Source: Thiocapsa bogorovii | Lineage (GTDB): Bacteria > Pseudomonadota > Gammaproteobacteria > Chromatiales > Chromatiaceae | Length of the DNA: 64,000 nt | NCBI RefSeq assembly: GCF_021228795.1 | Contig: NZ_CP089309.1 | Coordinates: 1,736,001 to 1,800,000, forward strand | Reading direction: 5' to 3' | Made by a program: the position numbers and the translations under genes | The notes under the pieces: model-generated | What the model was told of the DNA's origin: nothing | The model's database searches: none | Seen by the model: the letters and a program-made list of their open reading frames with translations, nothing else | Shown: positions 57,619-64,000 of the stretch, piece after piece | Layout: each line of letters starts with the position of its first letter | How positions within the stretch are numbered: the stretch's first letter is position 1

Positions 57619-58262
57619 CTACTCGTCATTCGACGAACTGGCCGCGCCGGGGCTTTCGGTCTCGGGAGCAGACTCCGTAGCACTGTCGAGTCCGTTGGAG
57701 CCTGTTCCGGTACCGAGCATCCCCGCCTTCGCGCTCTTGCCGGGAAACTCGAACCTCATCTCCGGCCAGATCGCCAGTCCCTTGGCCGCCGATACCGTAC
57801 CGCCGGTCGCCTCGTTCATGGCGGTTCCGCTGAGTGCCGTGCGCACGATCATGTCGCTCTGACCGGTGATCCCCGCAAGGCGCCCCGTTCCGCCGGTGAG
57901 CGTGAATTGGCCTGTGCAGGAACCGGGCTCGCCGTTGCAGGTGAACTCCGCATAGACGTAATCACCGGTCGGACTTTCGATGGTGCAGTAGCCCTGCCCG
58001 TTCAGCTGATTGCTCAGGACGTGGATGATCTGGGTCGATGGCATGTAAATAGCGCAGCATCCAGCAGGCCGTCCCCGTGTTCGATATACATGACACCCTC
58101 GAACGTCCCGATGAATTGGAGCTTATCCACGGCGATCTGAAAGAGCTGACCGTTCGCCTCCCAGGGCGCGAGGATCTTGGCCGTGCCCTCATCGGCGACG
58201 GCGGCGCGGGGCAGCGCCAAGGCGAGAAAGAGCAGGAGGGTCGAATGGATCAATGTACGCAT
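57619..58262 (-). pseudogene. Secreted beta-barrel-like protein, frameshifted
   Basis: Two overlapping frames read as one protein if a -1 shift occurs near 58030-58044. The first (58262 to 58014) gives a signal peptide (MRTLIHSTLLLFLALALPRA) and FQIAVDKLQFIGTFEGVMYI...GDGLLDAAL; the second (58044 to 57619) gives QIIHVLSNQLNGQGYCTI, YVYAEFTCNGEPGSC and FTLTGGTGRLAGITGQSDMI. GGAGG lies six bases before the ATG. The combined product looks like a lipocalin/allene-oxide-cyclase-like secreted barrel. Natural decay, a sequencing error or a programmed shift are all possible; no classic slippery heptamer is seen. Confidence 0.65.
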
Positions 58263-58428
58263 GGATGCCTCCGAAATGCGATGTGCGAGCTCGTCCGAAT
58301 CGCTGCCGAGTCTAACAGCCCCCGTCGAGGCGCGGCTCTGATAACATCGACCATCGATGATTCAAAACGATCGAAAGGGAGGGCGAGGTGAGGATTGTGA
58401 AGTCGAAAGCCGATGTCGAGGGGGCTCC

Positions 58429-58899
58429 GTGACGCCCTGCGAGGGTCCGGAGACCCTGCTGCTGGGCTGGCGCGAGTGGGTCGGATTGCCGGAGTTGGGG
58501 TTGAGCCTCGTCAAGGCCAAGATCGACACGGGGGCACGCACGTCTACGCTGCATGCCTTCTATGTCGATGGCTTCCGGCGGGGCGGGCAGCACTGCGTTC
58601 GCTTCGGCGTCCACCCGCTGCAGAAACGCACCGATGTTGTGATCCACGCCGAGGCGTTGGTGCTCGACCAACGGCGAGTCACCGACTCGGGCGGTCATCG
58701 CGAGGACCGCTACGTGATCCGCACCCGGCTCGCACTGGGCGGACAGGATTGGCCGATCGAAATGACCCTCACCAATCGCGAGAGCATGCTGTTTCGTATG
58801 CTGCTCGGTCGCACGGCGCTCGCCGGGCGCGCTCGGGTCGATCCCGCACGCTCCTTTCTGACCGGGCGGATCGCGCGACCCCGGGAGCATTACGCCTGA
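58429..58899 (+). CDS. RimK-associated retropepsin-like zinc protease (DUF785)
   Basis: About 156 residues of the 'ATP-dependent zinc protease' family with retropepsin fold: LLLGWREWVGLPELGL, KAKIDTGARTSTLHAF (Asp-Thr-Gly active motif), a middle VIHAEALVLDQRRVTDSGG and FRMLLGRTALAGRARVDPARSFL. These proteins usually accompany RimK-type ATP-grasp ligases and may act on glutamate-modified substrates. GTG 58429 after GAGGGGG is preferred; ATG 58357 is the longer option. It converges on the Anbu gene with a 5-bp gap. Confidence 0.88.
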   Translation: MTPCEGPETLLLGWREWVGLPELGLSLVKAKIDTGARTSTLHAFYVDGFRRGGQHCVRFGVHPLQKRTDVVIHAEALVLDQRRVTDSGGHREDRYVIRTRLALGGQDWPIEMTLTNRESMLFRMLLGRTALAGRARVDPARSFLTGRIARPREHYA

Positions 58900-58904
58900 C
58901 GCCG

Positions 58905-59708
58905 TCAACTTGGTAGCCGCTGCGCCGGCGCCTCGCCCATCGCCTCCCAATCGAAACGGGGCAGTTGATCGAAGACGCCGCGGATGCCCTCGTTCCAACT
59001 GCTGGAAAGTGCCCGCAAAGCCGGCGAATCGGCGGTCAGCTTGAGTCGGTGAGTCAGCGTCAGGCTGTCCTTGGCGTAGATGGCGACCTCGAACGGCGGG
59101 CCGACCGTCACATTCGAACGCGAGGTCGCGTCCAAGGAAACCACGCACAGACGCGCCCCGTTCTCGAGCGACAGGTCTGGCTTGGCGATCCGGTCCAGCG
59201 CCGGCTTGCCGTATTTGGTCTCGCCGATCTGCAGATAGGGCGTCTGAGGCGATGCCGCAAAATAATTGCCCTGCGGATAGATCAAATAGAGGCCGTGCGG
59301 CTGATCGGCGATCTGCCCACCGAGGATGAGCGTGGTCTCCGCGCTCACGCCGCTTTGGTGGAGGGCCGGGGCATGATCGCGCTGCACCCCGACGCTGACC
59401 CGCCCGACATAATCCGCCGCCTCGAAGAGATAACGCGCACTCAGCAGGTCGATCCGGGATCGCTCTCGGTGTGGATCCGTAATGGGCCCCGTATCGCGCG
59501 GCTGGTCGAGGTCGCGTCGGATGCGGTTCAGCACCTCCTGCGTGGTCGCGAGATTGCCCGCGGACATCAAAACGAAGATCCGATCCGCGGCGGGTTGGAA
59601 AACATGGAGTTTGCTGAACGTGGTGACATAGTCGACGCCGGCGTTGGTGCGGGAGTCGGCGGCCATTACGAGGCCCTCGTCGAGGGCGAGTCCGAGGCAG
59701 TAGGTCAT
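58905..59708 (-). CDS. Anbu-type proteasome homologue (BPH)
   Basis: 267 residues. MTYCLGLALDEGLVMAADSRTNAG is the typical Anbu N-terminus, with Thr2 becoming the N-terminal nucleophile after Met removal. The proteasome-like beta sandwich is visible through FVLMSAGNLATTQ, LILGGQ, and YLIYPQGNYFAASPQTPYLQIGETKYGKP, the long conserved Anbu block. ATG 59708 is chosen; the frame runs open far upstream without family sequence. No strong ribosome-binding site. Divergent from a permuted ATP-grasp/Alpha-E pair, the classic Anbu partners. Confidence 0.93.
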   Translation of the reverse strand: MTYCLGLALDEGLVMAADSRTNAGVDYVTTFSKLHVFQPAADRIFVLMSAGNLATTQEVLNRIRRDLDQPRDTGPITDPHRERSRIDLLSARYLFEAADYVGRVSVGVQRDHAPALHQSGVSAETTLILGGQIADQPHGLYLIYPQGNYFAASPQTPYLQIGETKYGKPALDRIAKPDLSLENGARLCVVSLDATSRSNVTVGPPFEVAIYAKDSLTLTHRLKLTADSPALRALSSSWNEGIRGVFDQLPRFDWEAMGEAPAQRLPS

Positions 59709-59983
59709 GATGATCGTGTCTATGTGGCAATGCTCGGGGGTCATGCTCGGGTGATCGCATTCGAACGATCGCTCGCATGCCGGACCGATGCGTGATGTGT
59801 CTGCGCGAGAAGCCCGGGGCATGCTGGCGGACGAATGCTTCGTCACCGCGTGAGCGGATGGACGTCGCAGCCCGTGTCCAGCATACTCCGAGCGGGAGGT
59901 TTCGAGGTCGGTCTTCGATGGATCGACGTCGCAAATCGTCCCGGCCGAGACACCCCCCGACACCTGGTCTGCGAGTAAGAGCC

Positions 59984-61441
59984 ATGAGTATCGATTGGAA
60001 TGCCTATCCCTCCGAGGGTTTCTACGACGAGTTGGTCGCCGGCAACGGGCATCGGGCAATCGCCGGCCTGCTTGCCGATCTGGAAGCACTCGGCCCCGAG
60101 GAGCTCGTATCCCGCCAAGAGGCCGCCGATGTTTCGATCAAGGAGATGGGCATCACCTTCACCGTGTATTCGGAGGAAGGCGGCGCCATCGATCGAACGT
60201 GGCCCTTCGACATCATCCCCCGCATCATTGCTCAGTCCGAGTGGGAACGTGTGGATGCCGGGCTGCGCCAGCGCGTGCAGGCCCTGAACCTCTTCATCGA
60301 CGACCTCTACCACGACCAGAAGGTGATCAAAGACGGTGTCTTTCCGGCCGAGGTTCTCGCCAAATCGGTAAATTTCCGCCCGCAATGTATCGGGGTCGAC
60401 CCGCCCTTGGGGATTTGGGCCCATATCTGCGGCTCGGATCTGGTGCGCGACGCGGACGGAACCCTCTACGTCCTGGAGGACAACCTGCGTGTCCCGTCCG
60501 GGGTCTCCTATATGTTGGAGAACCGTCTGGTCACCAAACGCGTGCTCCCCGAGCTGTTCGAGCACTATGCCCCGCTGCCGGTCGACGATTATCCGTCGGA
60601 GCTCTTCGACACCCTGGCGGCACTCTCGCCGCGACCCGCGGACTATCCCGCGGTGGTGGTACTGACCCCCGGCATCTACAACTCGGCCTATTTCGAGCAC
60701 TCCTATCTCGCACAACAGATGGGCTGCGAGCTGGTCGAGGGCCGCGACCTCTTTGTCGATAAAGACGACTGCGTCTACATGCGCACCGTCGACGGGCTCG
60801 CCCGTGTGGACGTCGTCTATCGTCGCATCGACGACCTCTTCCTCGATCCCGAGGCATTCCTTCCCGACTCCGCGCTCGGGGTGCCCGGACTGATGCGCGC
60901 CTGGAAGGCCGGCAACGTCGCCTTGGCCAATGCGCCCGGCGCCGGGGTTGCGGACGACAAGGTCGTCTATGCCTTCGTGCCCGAGCTGATCCGCTATTAT
61001 CTCGACGCCGACCCCATCATTCCGAACGTCCCGACCTACCGCTGCATGGAGCCGGATGCCCTGGCCTATACGCTCGAGAATATGGAACGGATGGTGGTTA
61101 AACCCGCAAACGAGTCAGGCGGCTACGGCATGCTGGTGGGGCCCGCATCGACCAAAGCCGAGCGCGAGCACTTCGCCGAGCTGATCAAGAAGGACCCCCG
61201 CAATTATATTGCCCAGCCGGCCCTGAAGCTCTCGACCGTGCCGACGATCATCGGCAAAAAGCTCGAGCCGCGTCATGTGGATCTGCGCCCCTTTATCCTC
61301 TCGGCGGACCGCCAGCAGGTCACGATGGGCGGGCTGACACGGGTGGCGATGCGAAAAGGGTCTCTGGTCGTGAACTCGTCCCAAGGTGGCGGCAGCAAAG
61401 ACACCTGGATCGTGCCCGAGCCGCCGCAGGCCGACGAATGA
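59984..61441 (+). CDS. Circularly permuted ATP-grasp type 2 protein
   Basis: 485 residues, COG2308-type. Conserved blocks are FRPQCIGVDPPLGIWAHICG, LYVLEDNLRVPSGVSYMLEN, the VVVLTPGIYNSAYFEHSYLA segment, the ATP-grasp MVVKPANESGGYGMLVGP, and the C-terminal LRPFILSADRQQVTMGGLTR with SSQGGGSKDTWI. Members are thought to form an amide or peptide bond with ATP, but substrates are not known. ATG 59984 is chosen. Followed after 59 bp by its usual Alpha-E partner. Together with Anbu it matches a known conserved gene neighbourhood. Confidence 0.93.
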   Translation: MSIDWNAYPSEGFYDELVAGNGHRAIAGLLADLEALGPEELVSRQEAADVSIKEMGITFTVYSEEGGAIDRTWPFDIIPRIIAQSEWERVDAGLRQRVQALNLFIDDLYHDQKVIKDGVFPAEVLAKSVNFRPQCIGVDPPLGIWAHICGSDLVRDADGTLYVLEDNLRVPSGVSYMLENRLVTKRVLPELFEHYAPLPVDDYPSELFDTLAALSPRPADYPAVVVLTPGIYNSAYFEHSYLAQQMGCELVEGRDLFVDKDDCVYMRTVDGLARVDVVYRRIDDLFLDPEAFLPDSALGVPGLMRAWKAGNVALANAPGAGVADDKVVYAFVPELIRYYLDADPIIPNVPTYRCMEPDALAYTLENMERMVVKPANESGGYGMLVGPASTKAEREHFAELIKKDPRNYIAQPALKLSTVPTIIGKKLEPRHVDLRPFILSADRQQVTMGGLTRVAMRKGSLVVNSSQGGGSKDTWIVPEPPQADE

Positions 61442-61500
61442 GCGGCCGAGCCGTCGGCATGAACCGTAGCGAATCCAATCGAGCATAGGGGTCGGAACGC

Positions 61501-62463
61501 ATGCTCTCGCGCGTTGCAGAAAATATCTACTGGATGGCCCGCTATGTCGAGCGGGCCGAAAACACCGCCCGTATCGTGACGGTCAACGCCAATCTCCTGC
61601 TCGACCTGCCGAAAGGCATCGCGCCCGGCTGGAGGCCATTGGTGGACATCACGGGCGCGAACCTGCTCTTCGAAGAGCACTACAAGGACTACAGCGAACG
61701 CAACGTCGTGCGGTTTTTACTCGCAGACGAGCGTAATTCAGGATCGATCGTGCCGGCTCTGGTGGCGGCACGCGAGAACTGTCGCACCATTCGCGACTTC
61801 GTTCCGCGCGAGGTCTGGGAGCTGCTGAACGAGATCTATCTCTTCGCCCGCGAGGATCTCCCCAAGGGGATGACGAAGGGCGGTCGACACGCCTATCTGA
61901 AGCGGGTGATCCAAGGCGCCCAGAACATCAACGGGCTGCTCTCGGGCACCATGCTGCACGATCAGGGTTATGACTTCCTCCACCTAGGGCGCTTTCTGGA
62001 GCGTGCGGACATGACCACCCGGATCATCGACGTTCGCTCCGCCAATCTGCTGCCCGAGGAGGCAACCGAGCTACGACCCTTCGAGACGATTCAATGGGTC
62101 AGCGTGCTGAAATCCATGACGGCCTATCAAGCCTATCGGCGCAGCGAGCAGATTCGCGTACTGCGTGGGCCGGTACTGCGTTTTCTCTTTCAGAACGAGG
62201 CGTTCCCGCGCTCGGTCGTGCATTGCATCGAAGCATTGCGGACTAGTCTTTCGAAGCTGCCGCGCAACGAATCCGCTTTGCGCGTGGCGGGACGTCTCAA
62301 GCGCAATCTCGAAGGAACCGAGCCGCGTCGACTCAATCAGCAACAGCTCCATGCCTTCATCGACGACCTTCAGGTCGGGATCGGCGATCTGCACGAGGAG
62401 CTCGCACGGACGTGGTTTCCGCCGCCTCCGGAGACGCAGTCGCAATCCCAGACGCAGGACTGA
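61501..62463 (+). CDS. Alpha-E domain protein
   Basis: 320 residues, COG2307-type, all helical. The N-terminal MLSRVAENIYWMARYVERAENTAR is diagnostic; then RENCRTIRDFVPREVWELLN, FLHLGRFLERADMTTRIIDV and WVSVLKSMTAYQAYRR. Function unknown; it always travels with the permuted ATP-grasp protein and often a transglutaminase-like protease. Here the expected transglutaminase does not follow; a SnoaL-like gene does. The C-terminus ends in a Gln/Ser/Pro-rich tail. Confidence 0.93.
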   Translation: MLSRVAENIYWMARYVERAENTARIVTVNANLLLDLPKGIAPGWRPLVDITGANLLFEEHYKDYSERNVVRFLLADERNSGSIVPALVAARENCRTIRDFVPREVWELLNEIYLFAREDLPKGMTKGGRHAYLKRVIQGAQNINGLLSGTMLHDQGYDFLHLGRFLERADMTTRIIDVRSANLLPEEATELRPFETIQWVSVLKSMTAYQAYRRSEQIRVLRGPVLRFLFQNEAFPRSVVHCIEALRTSLSKLPRNESALRVAGRLKRNLEGTEPRRLNQQQLHAFIDDLQVGIGDLHEELARTWFPPPPETQSQSQTQD

Positions 62464-62595
62464 AGCTGAATCGCGTTCGGAGCACTCTGCGGGGCTTGAG
62501 GATGCGCTAATCGCAACGTCTTCGGGTGTCGATTGGACGCCCCCAGGAAAACCCTGCACCATGAGCGCTCCTTCTCGCCGAACCGGAAGACGACG

Positions 62596-62976
62596 GTGAC
62601 CCCAGACCCTCTGTCGATCGTGGATGCCTATCTCGACGCCCAATTGGCGCGGGATTTCCATGCGATGCGTGGTTTGCTCGCCGACCAGGGTTTCTGCTAC
62701 CGCAGTCCGATCGCTGCGTTCGATCGGGCGGATGAATTCATCCAGTACGCCGCCGTGTCGAGCGGCATCATGATCGACAGAGAGATCCGAAAGGTCTTTG
62801 TGGATGGCGAGGACATCTGCCATTTCCTGACCTATCGGATCCAAATCTCCGAGAAGCTCTCCGTCGAGGCCGCGCAGTGGTCGCGCGTGCACGAAGGCCG
62901 GATCCAAAGGATCGAGGCGGTCTTCGACGCCTCGGCATATCACGAACTCTTTCCGAACGACGAGCGGAGCCCGTAA
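62596..62976 (+). CDS. SnoaL/NTF2-like protein
   Basis: 126 residues with the cone-shaped NTF2/SnoaL fold pattern: IVDAYLDAQLARDFHAMRGL, YRSPIAAFDRADEFIQYA, then alternating strands (EIRKVFVDGEDICHFLTYRI, WSRVHEGRIQRIEAVFDA). The start is GTG 62596 after GGAAG; the frame is open to 62533. Possible roles are ketosteroid-isomerase-like enzyme or binding protein; unknown. Downstream of the Alpha-E gene by 132 bp, convergent with the histidine kinase. Confidence 0.75.
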   Translation: MTPDPLSIVDAYLDAQLARDFHAMRGLLADQGFCYRSPIAAFDRADEFIQYAAVSSGIMIDREIRKVFVDGEDICHFLTYRIQISEKLSVEAAQWSRVHEGRIQRIEAVFDASAYHELFPNDERSP

Positions 62977-62977
62977 T

Positions 62978-64000
62978 TCACCCTCGTTTCGCAACCGGCA
63001 ACCACCGGAGTAAGGTCTCGCGCAGCTCGGCAAGCTTGACCGGCTTGGCGAGATAGTCGTCCATCCCCGCCTGCAGACAGGCATCCCGATCCTTAGCCAT
63101 CGCGTTGGCGGTCATGGCGATGATGGGGGTGCGTGAACGGCCTTCGCGATGCTCGCACTCCCGCCATTGTCGCGTCGCCCCGAGGCCGTCGAGCACCGGC
63201 ATCTGCATGTCCATCAGCACGGCGTCGTAGCGCCCGCTCGCAAGGTGCTCGATCGCCTCGGCGCCGTTCTGAACGAGGTCGGGCTCGATGCCCAACCGCA
63301 TGAGCATCCCGCGCGCCACCTGTTGATTCACCGGATTGTCTTCGGCCAGCAGCACACGCCCCTCGAGGGGCCGATCGAGCATCGGCTTCTCGCCTTGATC
63401 CGGGATCGACCTGTCGGTGAGGAGAACCTGCGCGAGTGCGTCGCGAAGCAGACCCCGCCGCACCGGCTTGCTCAAGACAAGATCGACCAGATCAGCGGTC
63501 TCTCCGAACGGCTCCGGGCGCCCGCCCGAGGTTAGCAGGATCAGTCGGACGTCGGCGATGGCCGGGGTCGCGCGAATCTGACACGCGAGCGCAAGGCCAT
63601 CCATCTTGGGCATCTGCAGATCCAGCACGGCGGCCTCGAAAGGGCGATCAAGCGCCTGCGCATGGAGAAGCCGCTCGAGCGCTGCCGGACCGTCGGGTGC
63701 GGCCTCGTAGGCCACACGCCAGCCGCGCAGATAGTGTCCGAGGATCTCCAGATTGGTTGCGTTGTCGTCGACGCAGAGGATCCGCCGACCCTCAAGCCCT
63801 GCACCGCCGGCCGGCTCAGCCTTGGCGGGCTGATGATCCAACGGCAGTCGGATGCGAAACCGAGAACCCCGGCCGAAGGTGCTCTCGACCTGGATGTCGC
63901 CACCCATCAGCTCGATCAGATCCTTGCTGATGACGAGACCGAGACCGGAGCCTCCGAAACGCCGCGTCGTGGAGCCGTCCGCCTGGACAAAGGGCTTGAA
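62978..64000 (-). CDS. Hybrid sensor histidine kinase, 5' partial (HATPase + two receiver domains)
   Basis: A minus-strand gene running off the right edge; only its last 340 codons are present. First comes the end of an ATPase domain with the G2 box [14 protein letters not shown] and [17 protein letters not shown]. The first receiver domain (starting [16 protein letters not shown]) has its phospho-Asp in [12 protein letters not shown] and Lys in LVLSKPV; the second ([15 protein letters not shown]) has its Asp in [13 protein letters not shown] and a [10 protein letters not shown] end. No Hpt domain follows, so phosphotransfer must go to a separate Hpt or regulator. Sensor and dimerisation parts lie outside the window. 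Confidence 0.92.
   Translation of the reverse strand, partial: FKPFVQADGSTTRRFGGSGLGLVISKDLIELMGGDIQVESTFGRGSRFRIRLPLDHQPAKAEPAGGAGLEGRRILCVDDNATNLEILGHYLRGWRVAYEAAPDGPAALERLLHAQALDRPFEAAVLDLQMPKMDGLALACQIRATPAIADVRLILLTSGGRPEPFGETADLVDLVLSKPVRRGLLRDALAQVLLTDRSIPDQGEKPMLDRPLEGRVLLAEDNPVNQQVARGMLMRLGIEPDLVQNGAEAIEHLASGRYDAVLMDMQMPVLDGLGATRQWRECEHREGRSRTPIIAMTANAMAKDRDACLQAGMDDYLAKPVKLAELRETLLRWLPVAKRG

Noticed and set aside
59709-60089. Longer start for the Anbu gene
   Set aside because: Anbu needs Thr directly after the initiator Met; the extension would bury the nucleophile and overlaps the divergent ATP-grasp gene.

Overview
The window looks like chromosome of a nitrogen-fixing purple sulfur bacterium (Gammaproteobacteria, probably Chromatiaceae). 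The evidence is a glycine/aromatic-rich sulfur globule protein, nifHDK with the NifH-modifying enzyme DraT, a run of Calvin-cycle and glycolytic enzymes, a membrane pyrophosphatase, and high GC throughout except for one AT-rich accessory patch. The genus cannot be fixed from the sequence alone.

Layout. 1-2610 is the right part of a RIT element (three overlapping tyrosine recombinase genes), and its palindromic end cuts off the 3' end of an IS66-family tnpC (IS66 remnant to 4967). About 5100-6820 is an AT-rich block of small membrane or hypothetical genes on the minus strand, carrying two attC-like sites that suggest integron gene cassettes. 7207-14342 is the nitrogenase region: draT diverges from nifH-nifD-nifK-nifT-fdx-nafY-(small nif protein), with a sigma-54 promoter in front of nifH. 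14829-19088 holds a small unknown gene, a membrane pyrophosphatase, an unknown gene and a sulfur globule protein. 19783-23959 is one-carbon/SAM recycling (metK, and ahcY-metF behind an S-adenosylhomocysteine riboswitch). 25097-32864 is a carbon cluster tkt-gap-[hicBA]-pgk-pyk-fba closed by a strong terminator. 33233-48082 has a CPCC protein, a GDSL lipase, pdxH, aceA, a 1122-residue GGDEF/EAL protein with a zinc-binding tail, an OmpA-like protein, a SLAC1/TDT carrier, rraA, aceK and secreted proteins. 48395-53000 is a lemA-DUF2207-SrfA-like operon whose last product carries eight evenly spaced cysteine pairs. 53053-56573 is an envelope operon (thioredoxin-like, psd, glycosyltransferase, lytic transglycosylase). 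58429-62976 holds a retropepsin-like zinc protease, an Anbu proteasome homologue and a circularly permuted ATP-grasp/Alpha-E pair. The window ends inside a hybrid histidine kinase.

How the genes work together. Nitrogenase is made from nifHDK, supplied with electrons (ferredoxin) and cofactor (NafY), and probably switched off by ADP-ribosylation of NifH Arg101 by DraT. tkt, gap, pgk and fba serve the Calvin cycle; pyk drains to pyruvate. aceA (glyoxylate shunt) and aceK (isocitrate dehydrogenase kinase/phosphatase) set the branch between TCA and glyoxylate flow when acetate is used. AhcY removes SAH and MetF feeds the methyl cycle, with the riboswitch matching expression to SAH.

The most unusual signals are: (1) an intergenic repeat family of eight copies bounded by AAACCGCG/CGCGGTTT that repeatedly overlaps stop codons; (2) the attC-like cassette block; (3) the RIT element interrupting IS66; (4) the periplasmic cysteine-pair repeat protein; (5) the GGDEF-EAL-CZB fusion with an altered EAL metal site; and (6) the Anbu/ATP-grasp neighbourhood.
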